Assembly (NCBI GenBank): GCA_030424595.1
Contig: JAUHWG010000003.1
Location: 248,001 to 312,000, forward strand
Length of the DNA stretch: 64,000 nucleotides
Direction: 5' to 3'
DNA from: Polyangia bacterium
Lineage (GTDB): Bacteria; Myxococcota_A; Polyangia; Nannocystales; Nannocystaceae
In this document: in pieces, positions 48,198 through 59,468 of the stretch
Numbering within the stretch: position 1 is the first letter of the stretch
Layout: each line of letters begins with the position of its first letter
Translations under genes and position numbers: made by a program
The notes under the pieces: generated by a model
The model's database searches: none
Seen by the model: only the letters and a program-made list of their open reading frames with translations
What the model was told of the DNA's origin: nothing

Positions 48198-50744
48198 CTA
48201 TCGCGCCGGTTCGGCGCCGGCGAGGGGCCAGCCGCGGGCCTCGCAGTGCTCGCGCAGCGCGGCGAGGTAGCGCTGGTGGGCGGCTGCGAGCGTTTGGATC
48301 TGGGACGTCACCGGCGCGAGTGATCCCTCGGCAGTGCTCTCCTCGATCGCGGCGGCGAGGGACCTCAGCTCGGCGGCGCCGAGGGTCGCACAGTTGGACT
48401 TGAGGGTGTGGGCCGCGCGGTGGGCCGCGGCCACATCACCCGCCTGGGCGGCGATCCTCAGCTCGTCGAGCAGCTCAGAGATCCCGGGCAAGAACTGGTC
48501 GATGAAGCCGCCAAGCTCCGCTGGATCATCGCCGAGCAGCTCGAGCAGCTCCTCAAGGGCGCTGGGATCGAGCAATCGCGCGAGGTCGACCGCGCCCGCG
48601 GCGGTCGCCTCGGCTCCCCTCGACTCCTCCAACTCGGCGCGGAGCCGGTTGTAGGCGACGAGGACTCGCCGGAGGTCACGGAGTCGGTAGGGCTTGCTGA
48701 TGTACGCGTTCATGCCCGCCTCGATGCAGGCCTCGCGATCCGCGATCGTCGCGTTGGCGGTGACGGCGATGATGTACGGCTGATGAGAGGAGCTGTCTCC
48801 GCGGATCCGACGGGTGGCGTCGAGCCCGTCCAGCTCCGGCATGTGCATGTCCATCAGGACAATGTCGTAGGCGGAGCGCCGGACCGCGTCGACCGCCTCG
48901 AGCCCCGTCGACACCACGTCGGCGCGAAATCCCAGGCGTTCGAGCGAGAGGCACGCGACCTTCTGGTTGTTCAGGTTGTCCTCGGCCAAGAGGATCCTTG
49001 TGTGCCCGAGCTCCGCGAACTCTGCCGGCGGCGGGCTGGAGTCTGCCTTCGACGCCTCCGCCTGCGTCTTCTCCGGCTTGCTCACGGAGACGAGCGTGTT
49101 GAAGAGCCGCGACGGCTTGATCGGCTTGGTCAAGAAGGCGCTGAAGAGCTTCAGGTGCGGTTGTTGCTCGCCTTGACCGAGCGAGGTCAACATGATGCGC
49201 GGAGCCGCGGCGACCCGAGGACGAGCGCTCAGCGCGGTCGCTAGCTCGATCCCGTTCATCCCCGGCATGTTCATGTCGAGGAGGGCGCAGTCGAAGCGGA
49301 GCTCGCCGCTGTCGATCCGCCGCAGCGCCTCGGCGGCGGAGTCGATGACGATGGGGGTCATACCCCAGGAGCGGAGGTGATGCTCGATGATCTCGCGGTT
49401 GGTCTGGTTGTCGTCGACGGCCACGACGCGGAGCCCCCCGAGGGCGTCGAGGTGTCCGTCGAGATACTCGGCCTTCGGGAGGTTGGCCTCCGCCCCGACG
49501 ATCGAGAAGCGAAACGTCGATCCTCGGCCGTGCTGACTCTCGACGGAGACGCTCCCCCCCATGGCCTCGGAGAGGCGCCGGCAGATCGTCAGGCCGAGCC
49601 CGGTCCCGCCGAAGCGGCGCGTGGTCGATCGCTCCGCCTGGCTGAAGGCGTCGAAGATGCCCGCGATCGCCTCTGGCTTGATACCGATCCCGGTGTCGCT
49701 GACCGAGAAGAGGATCCTGTGCCCCTCGTCGCCGGTCGGCAGGGCGCAGCGTTCTGCGCGGACGTCGATCGCGACCTCCCCGGCCGCCGTGAACTTGACC
49801 GCGTTGGTGAGGAGGTTGACGAGGACCTGCTGGACTCGGGTGGCATCCCCGTAGATCCCGTCGGGGACCGAGGGATCGATGCGAAAGGTCAGCTCGAGGT
49901 TCTTCTGGGCGGCCGCGACCGAGAGCACGTCGACGGAGTTCTCGACACAGTCCGAGATCCTCATCGGCGCGCGCTCGATCTGGAGCTCTCCGGCCTCGAT
50001 CTTGGAGAAGTCGAGGATGTCGTTGATGAGCGCGAGGAGGGACTCTCCGCTGCCCCGGACCACCTCCGTGAAGCCGCGCTGGACGGCGTCGAGGTTGGTG
50101 TCGAGGAGGAGGCCCGTCATGCCGATGATGGCGTTCATCGGCGTCCGGATTTCATGGCTCATGTTGGCGAGGAACTCGCTCTTGGCCGCGCTCGCCAGCT
50201 CGGCTCGCTGTCTCGCCGCGCGCTCGGCATCGCTCAAGGAGGCGAGCTGCGAGACGGTCGCGCGGAGCTCGAGCTGGGTGATGACCTGCCGGCCGAGGAC
50301 GAGGAGGGTCTGGGTCTGGAGCGGTGTGAGTCGGCGGACCGCGCGGTCGATGACGCAGAGGGTGCCGAGGCGATGGCCGTCGGCGGTGATGAGCGGGACC
50401 CCGGCGTAGAAGCGAATGTGCGGGGCGTCCGTGACCAGGGGGTTGTCGGCGAAGCGCTCGTCGTTGTGGGCGTCCGGGATCTCAAAGACGCCCTCTTCGA
50501 GGATCGCGTGGGAGCAGAAGGCGAGATCGCGGTGGGTCTCCGTCGCGTCGAGTCCGACGCGGGCCTTGAACCATTGCCGCTCGGCGTCGACGAGGCTCAC
50601 GAGGGCGATCGGGGTCTCGCAGATCTGACTCGCGAGCTCGGCGAGCTCGTCGAACGCGGCCTCGGCAGGGGTGTCGAGGACCCCATACCGACGGAGGGCG
50701 GAGAGCCGCGCCTCCTCGTTGTCTGGCTTCTCGGCTGCGATCAT
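48198..50744 (-). CDS. Hybrid sensor histidine kinase with GAF, two receivers and Hpt
   Basis: 848 residues from ATG 50744. A GAF domain (about 20-165, [25 protein letters not shown]) has no membrane anchor, so signals are sensed in the cytoplasm. HisKA carries His197 in [14 protein letters not shown], then HATPase with [16 protein letters not shown] and GGTGLGLTI. The first receiver ([21 protein letters not shown]) and second receiver ([24 protein letters not shown]) follow, and a C-terminal Hpt with His in [13 protein letters not shown]. This is a full intramolecular phosphorelay; the output regulator is unknown. Upstream lies a run of 5-bp repeats. The longer reading frame into those repeats is not supported. 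Confidence 0.9.
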   Translation of the reverse strand: MIAAEKPDNEEARLSALRRYGVLDTPAEAAFDELAELASQICETPIALVSLVDAERQWFKARVGLDATETHRDLAFCSHAILEEGVFEIPDAHNDERFADNPLVTDAPHIRFYAGVPLITADGHRLGTLCVIDRAVRRLTPLQTQTLLVLGRQVITQLELRATVSQLASLSDAERAARQRAELASAAKSEFLANMSHEIRTPMNAIIGMTGLLLDTNLDAVQRGFTEVVRGSGESLLALINDILDFSKIEAGELQIERAPMRISDCVENSVDVLSVAAAQKNLELTFRIDPSVPDGIYGDATRVQQVLVNLLTNAVKFTAAGEVAIDVRAERCALPTGDEGHRILFSVSDTGIGIKPEAIAGIFDAFSQAERSTTRRFGGTGLGLTICRRLSEAMGGSVSVESQHGRGSTFRFSIVGAEANLPKAEYLDGHLDALGGLRVVAVDDNQTNREIIEHHLRSWGMTPIVIDSAAEALRRIDSGELRFDCALLDMNMPGMNGIELATALSARPRVAAAPRIMLTSLGQGEQQPHLKLFSAFLTKPIKPSRLFNTLVSVSKPEKTQAEASKADSSPPPAEFAELGHTRILLAEDNLNNQKVACLSLERLGFRADVVSTGLEAVDAVRRSAYDIVLMDMHMPELDGLDATRRIRGDSSSHQPYIIAVTANATIADREACIEAGMNAYISKPYRLRDLRRVLVAYNRLRAELEESRGAEATAAGAVDLARLLDPSALEELLELLGDDPAELGGFIDQFLPGISELLDELRIAAQAGDVAAAHRAAHTLKSNCATLGAAELRSLAAAIEESTAEGSLAPVTSQIQTLAAAHQRYLAALREHCEARGWPLAGAEPAR

Positions 50745-50754
50745 GAGCGTGGGC

Positions 50755-50799
50755 GAGGAGAGGAGAGGAGAGGAGAGGAGAGGAGAAGAGAAGAGAAGT
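50755..50799. repeat. 5-bp tandem repeat upstream of the hybrid kinase gene
   Basis: Purine-only GAGAG/GAGGA units run without interruption for about 45 bases, starting about ten bases before the ATG of the leftward kinase gene. On the coding strand it is a C/T tract in the leader, with no ribosome-binding site visible inside it. Confidence 0.8.
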
Positions 50800-50868
50800 A
50801 TAGCGGGCTTGGTGGCTGAGCTGGGCGTGCGTCTGCACAGAGGGCGGAGCACGCGGGATGAGGGAAGG

Positions 50869-51156
50869 TCAGTCCGTGTCGACCCAGGGCTCGTTGAGGT
50901 CGGCCTCGCCGAGTCCGCCGTGGTGCTCCGCCCATGTCGCGGCCTCGCGCGCCGGCGCTGTCCGGTCGATCGGCGCGGGCGCGGCGACCCCGGGCAGCGT
51001 GCTCTCGAGGCCGGCGATCAGCATGGCCGCGACCGGTCCGCCCTCTTTCGGGCAGCCGCACGGGACCCCGCTCCGAGACCTCGCGGGCGAGCGTGCGACA
51101 GACGCGGTGTGTTCAACCAGCACCCGAGGACTGTGACCGACGGCCCCTCTAGACAC
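50869..51156 (-). CDS. Small hypothetical protein
   Basis: Up to 95 residues from GTG 51156; a later start near residue 10 is possible. The C-terminal 60 residues use G/C-ending codons almost without exception and read like protein: [40 protein letters not shown]. The CGCP motif could bind metal. It lies upstream of the hybrid kinase on the same strand, separated by the 5-bp repeat tract. No family recognised; a competing plus-strand frame exists but has no motifs. Confidence 0.35.
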   Translation of the reverse strand: MSRGAVGHSPRVLVEHTASVARSPARSRSGVPCGCPKEGGPVAAMLIAGLESTLPGVAAPAPIDRTAPAREAATWAEHHGGLGEADLNEPWVDTD

Positions 51157-51257
51157 AAGCGGTGTGGCCTTCGCGGCTGGATCGGAGCGCCCTCAGGGGC
51201 GCGCTCGCGCAGAGGTCGGCGGAGCGACATTGCTCGCGGCGGCTCGTCACGGTCGGC

Positions 51258-51480
51258 TCACGCCGAACCGGGCGGACGCGTCGGGTCTTCGGGCTGCGCT
51301 GGATCGACGATGTCGATGACCTCGTGCATCCGCCGGACGACGATACCCAGGACGCGCACGGTGCCCTCGTTGATGACCCGTCGACCGCTCGCGTCGAGCG
51401 CCGGGGAGCGCAGATCTGCGCCACGGTCGATGGAGCTGCGGGTCCCGGCGCGAAGTAGTCGATCCGCGATCGACTCGCGG
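51258..51480 (-). other. Short coding-like stretch without start codon
   Basis: A minus-strand frame of about 74 codons ends at a TGA at 51258-51260 and reads ESIADRLLRAGTRSSIDRG, VINEGTVRVLGIVVRRMHEV, IDIVDPAQPEDP, with strong G/C third positions. No ATG, GTG or TTG in frame would cover it, so it is either a remnant or starts unusually. It lies just before the rightward kinase gene. Confidence 0.3.
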
Positions 51481-51496
51481 AGGGATACTCGGAGGC

Positions 51497-54221
<2,725 letters not shown>

Positions 54222-54244
<23 letters not shown>

Positions 54245-55226
54245 CAGACCGTGGTAGAGGTCCCGCGCACTCTCGCTTGCCCCTATCGATCGCAGCTCGA
54301 AGCGCGTAGCGCAGGCTCCCATGGGTCTCGAGGTCCTTCGGTGTCCGATCCTGCTCGACGAGAAAGCAGGCGAGCGCGGGGCTGATACCGGCGAGGACAG
54401 AGCGGGCGCCGAGGAGATCGAGGGCGCGGACGAGCCTGCCGAGCTGCTCGGCTGAGGTCGCGCTGTCGATCCGAGCCCCGGTCAGGTCGATGATCACGAC
54501 CCGCGAGCTGCGCTGCGTGACCGCCCGCAGGGTGCTCTCCAGGAGCTCGCGGCCGCGTCCTTGGTCGATCGCGCCGACGACGGGGACGACGAGGATCTGG
54601 TCCCACACCTCGAGGGCAGGCGCGGAGAGCTCGAGCACCATCTCCTCGAGCCTGGCGATGAGCTCCTGCCTCTCCAGGTCACGCTGGCGCAGCGCCTCGG
54701 TCTGAGCCGCCAACGCGCGCTCGTTGGCCCGCTCCTCGGTGATGTCGCGGACGGTGTTGATCACCCCGAGCAGCGCGCCGCGCTCGTCGTGGACGGGCGT
54801 CGCCTCGCCGTGGAGCCACCGCTGCACTCCGCTCCTGTCGTCGATGTGGAGGGCTACGCATTTGTGCGGGCCGGGTCCCTCCTCGTGGATCGCGCGCCAC
54901 GTCGGCACCTCTTCGACCTTGAACTCGCGCCCGTCTTCGTGCAGGTAGCGCCATCGTTGCGCGGCTACGTCGATGTCCTCGACCCGCTCGACGTTCATCC
55001 AGCTCAGGGCGACGGGGTTGGCGTAGAGGTTGCGGTGGTCGGGGCCTCGGATATTGACCGAGTCGGAGAGCACGTCGAGGCCCCTGCGGAAGAGCTTGAG
55101 GTCGGCCGCCAACCTCGCTTCGCGAGCGAGGCTCTCCGCTAGCTGGTCGGTCAACGAGGCGACCTGTCCTCGGAGCCTCGCGAGCTCGTCGACCCCGTCG
55201 CTCTCGTCATGTCCAGACTCGCCCAA
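54222..55226 (-). CDS. PAS-STAS protein (RsbR-like stressosome or anti-anti-sigma type)
   Basis: About 334 residues from a TTG at 55226; the frame is open to 55493, but that part looks non-coding and no ATG or GTG fits. A coiled coil (about 15-55, ELARLRGQVASLTDQLAES) leads into a PAS/PAC domain (about 60-175, LYANPVALSWMNVERVEDID, GVINTVRDITEERAN) and a second coiled coil. The C-terminal STAS domain (about 215-325: QILVVPVVGAIDQGRGRELL, VVIIDLTGARIDSATSAEQL) is RsbR-like. Such proteins pass a sensed signal to partner-switching kinases controlling sigma factors. An 8-base G run just upstream makes the start uncertain. Confidence 0.7.
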
Positions 55227-55659
55227 CTTCGCCGAGATCCCCCCCCGGGTCGGAGAGTACTGCTGCGACGCTTGGATGTACGGATCTTTTCGGCGATGTC
55301 GCGCGCCCCGTCGGCGCCGGTGTCCGAAGTCGTACGCGGTGAGCGTCGATGCGCGCTCCTGCCCCTGACCGACTTGGGCGGATCCTGGCCGACCGTGCCG
55401 CTGGCGAGGAGATCGGCGGCCGTTCGAGGAGGCGGGCGGGCAGGCGGGTAGGCGCGTGTGTGACCCGGGGCCCGAGAGTCCAGAGCACCCCAACAGGCCC
55501 CGATAGGGCGCTCGGGCGGATCCTGGGCGGTTTTCGCCGCTCCTGCACGGGTCGCGAGGGCCTCGGGGATCCGACCGCAGAGTGTGGTGGGGAGCACCTG
55601 GTCGCAGGCTCTGTTGTGTCCAGCTTTGGCGATGCGCTTTGGTTTGCTAGCGTAGTGCC
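55227..55659. other. Divergent intergenic region
   Basis: Lies between the leftward PAS-STAS gene and the rightward repeat lipoprotein. It includes a run of eight Cs near 55241-55248. The minus-strand frame here is Arg/Pro/Ser-rich and probably not translated. No defined promoter. Confidence 0.4.
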
Positions 55660-56565
55660 ATGCGCTGGATCGAAACGCTGCGGGCTGCGCTCGCCGGATC
55701 GATCCTGGCCTGCGGGCTCGGAGGTTGCGGCGTCAATTGCCAAGACGACGGGGTCCTGGAGAGCGCCTACCAAGACGGGCAGGCCCGCGCCGACACGGTC
55801 AACGACGGTGAGTACGAGCGTGGCCGCGTCCTCGGCCTCAGCCTGAGCTTTGACGAGGGCGAGGACGACGGTCGCCACGACGGCTACGCGAACGGCTACA
55901 ACGACGGTTACTACGGTCCCTATGGGTATTCCGTCGGCTTTTCGGCGGGCTACGGCGACGGCAACCGGGACGGATACGTCGACCCCGTCGCCTGCCAGAC
56001 CGGCGCAGACGCTGGCTTTGCGGCGGGTGACGCCGACGGCCTGGACGTCGGCTATGACGACGCCTACGGTCCGGCCTACGACGACGGCTATGACGACGGC
56101 TACTACGACGGCAGCGGCAGCTGCGGCTTCCGGTCTGCGGGGGGAGGGGGCGAGGGCCGCCGAGGCAAGGCCGACGATGAGGTCGATCCCGAGGACATCG
56201 AGCTGTGCGAGCGTCGCGGCTACCGGCGCAGGCTCGACGGAGGCGCCTACGCCAAGGGGCTCGAGTCGGGCAAGCGCGATAACCCCGACTACCAAGCCGG
56301 CTACAACCTCGGCTACCCCGACGCCTATGGCGTAGGCCTCCTCGACGGCGAGTACAACGGGTGGAACGACGGCTATCATGACGGCTACGGCGTCGGCTAT
56401 ATCGACGGCTACGAGGTCGCCTACGCGTCGTGCTACGACGCCGGGTACGACGACGGCTTCAACGCGGGCTACGACGCGGGCTACGACGAGGGGGCGACCG
56501 TCGGCTATGACTTCGGCTACGAAGACGGCTTTTACGACGGCTTCGCGGACTACTGTCAGTATTAG
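55660..56565 (+). CDS. Lipoprotein made of Gly-Tyr / Asp-Gly repeats
   Basis: 301 residues; signal peptide with lipobox LGGC. Nearly all of the mature chain consists of four-residue steps of the form GY-x-DGY-x-DG, for example YANGYNDGYYGPYGYSVGF, YDDGYDDGYYDGSG and WNDGYHDGYGVGYIDGYEV. A charged break with Arg/Lys (about 165-200, GRRGKADDEVDPEDIELCER) splits it in two. Every fourth residue being Gly with alternating Tyr and Asp suggests a beta-type repeat that could bind calcium or assemble into fibres; this is inference. It belongs to no family I can name. Only a few Cys residues are present. Confidence 0.75.
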   Translation: MRWIETLRAALAGSILACGLGGCGVNCQDDGVLESAYQDGQARADTVNDGEYERGRVLGLSLSFDEGEDDGRHDGYANGYNDGYYGPYGYSVGFSAGYGDGNRDGYVDPVACQTGADAGFAAGDADGLDVGYDDAYGPAYDDGYDDGYYDGSGSCGFRSAGGGGEGRRGKADDEVDPEDIELCERRGYRRRLDGGAYAKGLESGKRDNPDYQAGYNLGYPDAYGVGLLDGEYNGWNDGYHDGYGVGYIDGYEVAYASCYDAGYDDGFNAGYDAGYDEGATVGYDFGYEDGFYDGFADYCQY

Positions 56566-56622
56566 CTCGGGACAGAGGTGAAGCGGGGTCGCTATCGCCC
56601 GCGGGGTGGTAGAGTGCGGCCC

Positions 56623-58023
56623 ATGTTGAGGGCCCCCGTCCACGTCGTACTCGCATCGTCGCCGCTCCCACGGCGGCGGTGGCCCTTCTCCGTGACGACG
56701 GCGGCGGCGGTGGCCCTGGCGGCGTCGTCGGTCCTGACGGGCTGTGGAGGTGACGACAGCGGCGCCTCGGCGACCGATGCGGGGTCTTCCTCCGGGGGGA
56801 CGACCGAGCTCCCCGCGACCGCTGGCGGAGGCTCTTCGTCCTCCTCTGCGAGCTCGACGACCGACGCGGGCGGGACGATGTCAGGCGGCGAGACGACTGG
56901 GACCTCGGGGACCGGCGCGACGACCCGCGACTCGGAGAGCAGCACGGGGCCGGCGGAGCCCGTCTGCGGCGACGGAGCGCTCGATCCTGGAGAGGAGTGC
57001 GATGACGGTGACGATGACGACTTCGACGGGTGCCGCAGCGACTGCACCGCGGTCGAGCTCCTCACCCCGCCCGAGCTCGAGTGGGACTATATCGACATCG
57101 AGGGCACGGCCTGCCTCAACGGCTCGACCGCGGGCTTCGCCGTCAACCACAACCCCGACTCGAAGAACGTGATGATCTACCTCGAGGGGGGCGGCGCCTG
57201 CTTCAGCGACGCCTGCGACTTCACGGCCTTCAACATCCCCTTTGTCCCGCCGATCGACGGGGTCTTCAGCCGGAGCAACGACAACAACCCCGTCCGCGAC
57301 TGGACGATGATCTACGTGCCCTACTGCACCGGGGACATCCACTCCGGCGACAACGAGGCGGAGCTCGGCGGCCAGCTCCGTTACTTCCACGGCTACCGCA
57401 ACGTCACCCGCTACCTCGAGCGGATCGTCCCCAGCTTCGACACCGAGCGGGTGCTCCTGACGGGGATCAGCGCCGGGGGCTTCGGCGCGGCGATCAACGC
57501 CACCCAGGTCGCGAACGCCTACGGGGACGGGGTGGAGCTGACGGTCGTCGACGACTCGGGCCCGCCGCTCAGCAACGAGGTCATCCCTCCCTGCCTCCAG
57601 CAGCTCTTCCGCGAGACCTGGGGGCTCGACGGGACGGTGCTCGCGGAGTGCCCGGAGTGCGACGGGGACGACTTCGCCAGCAGCCTCCTGGCGCACGTCC
57701 TGGGCGAGTACCCCGAGGTCCGCTTCGCCCTCTACTCGAACACCGCCGACCAGATCATCCGCACGTACATGGGCGCGGGCTGGGGCGGGGGCGAATACGA
57801 CAACTGCGAGGGGCTCTCCTCCGCCGTGCCGATCGCCACCTACGCGGACGGCCTCGAGGCGATCCGCGCCGAGAACCACCCGTCGATCTCGACCTTCTAC
57901 CGCACAGGGATCGCCCACACCGTTCTCCGCTTCGGCTTCAACACGACCTGGGTCGACGGCACGAGCGTCCCCGAGTGGCTCGCGGAGGTGCTGGAGGGCA
58001 AGGTCCTCCACGTCGGGCCGTGA
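56623..58023 (+). CDS. Pectinacetylesterase/NOTUM-family lipoprotein
   Basis: 466 residues from ATG 56623. Signal peptide with lipobox LTGC, a Ser/Thr/Gly linker, and one myxobacterial Cys-rich repeat (CGDGALDPGEECDDG ... FDGCRSDC). The catalytic domain matches the pectinacetylesterase family: WDYIDIEGTACLNGSTAGF, NVMIYLEGGGACFSDACDF, nucleophile Ser in TGISAGGFGA, and His in GIAHTVLRF. These alpha/beta hydrolases remove acetyl or acyl groups from polysaccharides or lipids; the substrate here is unknown. It should sit on the cell surface. A perfect hairpin follows the stop. Confidence 0.85.
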   Translation: MLRAPVHVVLASSPLPRRRWPFSVTTAAAVALAASSVLTGCGGDDSGASATDAGSSSGGTTELPATAGGGSSSSSASSTTDAGGTMSGGETTGTSGTGATTRDSESSTGPAEPVCGDGALDPGEECDDGDDDDFDGCRSDCTAVELLTPPELEWDYIDIEGTACLNGSTAGFAVNHNPDSKNVMIYLEGGGACFSDACDFTAFNIPFVPPIDGVFSRSNDNNPVRDWTMIYVPYCTGDIHSGDNEAELGGQLRYFHGYRNVTRYLERIVPSFDTERVLLTGISAGGFGAAINATQVANAYGDGVELTVVDDSGPPLSNEVIPPCLQQLFRETWGLDGTVLAECPECDGDDFASSLLAHVLGEYPEVRFALYSNTADQIIRTYMGAGWGGGEYDNCEGLSSAVPIATYADGLEAIRAENHPSISTFYRTGIAHTVLRFGFNTTWVDGTSVPEWLAEVLEGKVLHVGP

Positions 58024-58030
58024 TCGTCGC

Positions 58031-58065
58031 GACCGCGACGGCCTGGCTCACGCGCCGTCGCGGTC
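58031..58065 (+). terminator. 12-bp perfect stem-loop
   Basis: GACCGCGACGGC (58031-58042) pairs exactly with GCCGTCGCGGTC (58054-58065) across an 11-base loop, seven bases after the esterase stop. There is no T-run, so termination efficiency is uncertain. Confidence 0.7.
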
Positions 58066-58181
58066 TTGACGAGGTGGGGCGGCGACCCGAATGGACCTCG
58101 GGCGGCGAGTGACGCGGGTGAGCGGATCTCCTCTTCTCTGGGCTTGTCCCGAGTTTGGCCGTGGATTATGGTCCACGCGCG

Positions 58182-59375
58182 ATGCGGACGTTCTCACTCG
58201 GCTTGCTGCTGCCGGTCCTCGGCTCTGCGATCCTGGCCTCCGGCTGCGACGATCTCCAGACCGAGAGCGGCGCCTTCGGCGTATCCTTCCCCGACTTCGT
58301 CCAGGTGCCCGGCACGTCGCCGTTCCCTGCGGTCGAGAGCACGCTCCTGTGCGACGCTGAGTCGCGCTGCGACGCCTGCGAGAGCGAGAACGGGGACGAG
58401 AACGCGGCGGCGATCTGCGCGGAGCTTTCGCTGACGATCGACGGCGCCGTGGCGGACGAGAATGGCTGCTATCCCGTCGAGCTTGGCGCCCCGCTGACCT
58501 TCCTCTTCACGCCGCAGATGTGCACCGAGGAGGTCGCGGCCGAGTCCCTCCTCGTCGAGGCCATCCCCCTGACGCAGGTCGAGGGGCGCTTCAACGCCGG
58601 CTTTTTCGAGATCGAGAGCCTCACGTCCTATATCGGCGGAGCGAGCGAGGTGTTCGGCGATCCGCTGCTCGCCCGCGCAGCCCTCGCGCCCCTGCAGATC
58701 CTCGCCGACCATCGAGCCACGCTCAACATTCACCTCGACGACGGGGGCAGCGGTCGCGAGGTCGGTTGGAACCCGAGCCGGAGCTCGCTCGCCGTCGACT
58801 CCCTCGCAGGTGACCCCGCGACGGTCGAGAACGACCTGCCCTCCCTCTACGTGGAGGCGAGCGCAGGCGCTCGATCGAGCGCCACACTGACCCTCTACGG
58901 GCAGCCTGTCTCCCTGCCCGACATCGTCGCCGTCGACGAGGAGGCGATCGACCACATCGCCATCAGCGCGATTTTTAGCGATGAGGGGGACGATGGTCAG
59001 CGCCCGCTCGGCCTCGAGGCGCACGTGTTTGACGCTGCTGGCAAGGTGATCGCCGGCGTGCCGGTCGCGTGGCGGATCGCCGAGGGGTCTCTCGAACTCG
59101 ACGAGAATTATGAGAACGTCGGCGCCTACGCGGAGGTCAACGAGTGCGTCCCTCGCCGGCGCAAGGATCAGCAGCGTGCGGTCGTTGAGGCCTCCTTCGG
59201 CGCACATACGGCCTCGTTGGAGTTCGAGTGGCGGGCCTACCAGGGTCCAGACGTCTACGTCACCGAGGAGTGCGCCGACGATGGCTGTGGCTGCCGCACG
59301 GGCTCCCCCTCCGGCGGGGGTGCGTTGCTCCTCGCGATGGGCCTGCTTCTCTTCCGCCGGTCCGGCCGTAGCTAG
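58182..59375 (+). CDS. Surface lipoprotein with MYXO-CTERM-like anchor
   Basis: 397 residues from ATG 58182. Signal peptide with lipobox ASGC. The mature chain is beta-rich, with a Cys-rich start (CDAESRCDACES) and an Ig-like domain near 270-350 (PLGLEAHVFDAAGKVIAGVP). The C-terminus reads CGCRTGSPSGGGALLLAMGL followed by LLFRRSGRS. A Cys-containing motif, a hydrophobic helix and an Arg cluster match the MYXO-CTERM sorting signal handled by myxosortase. Having both a lipobox and this signal is noteworthy. Function unknown. Confidence 0.75.
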   Translation: MRTFSLGLLLPVLGSAILASGCDDLQTESGAFGVSFPDFVQVPGTSPFPAVESTLLCDAESRCDACESENGDENAAAICAELSLTIDGAVADENGCYPVELGAPLTFLFTPQMCTEEVAAESLLVEAIPLTQVEGRFNAGFFEIESLTSYIGGASEVFGDPLLARAALAPLQILADHRATLNIHLDDGGSGREVGWNPSRSSLAVDSLAGDPATVENDLPSLYVEASAGARSSATLTLYGQPVSLPDIVAVDEEAIDHIAISAIFSDEGDDGQRPLGLEAHVFDAAGKVIAGVPVAWRIAEGSLELDENYENVGAYAEVNECVPRRRKDQQRAVVEASFGAHTASLEFEWRAYQGPDVYVTEECADDGCGCRTGSPSGGGALLLAMGLLLFRRSGRS

Positions 59376-59468
59376 GGCCGTAGCTAGCTGCCCGAGCCTG
59401 AGCATCCCAGGGGTCAGTTCACAGGGCGCCCGATAGACAAACGCGACTTCGCTCGCTACTTTCCATGG

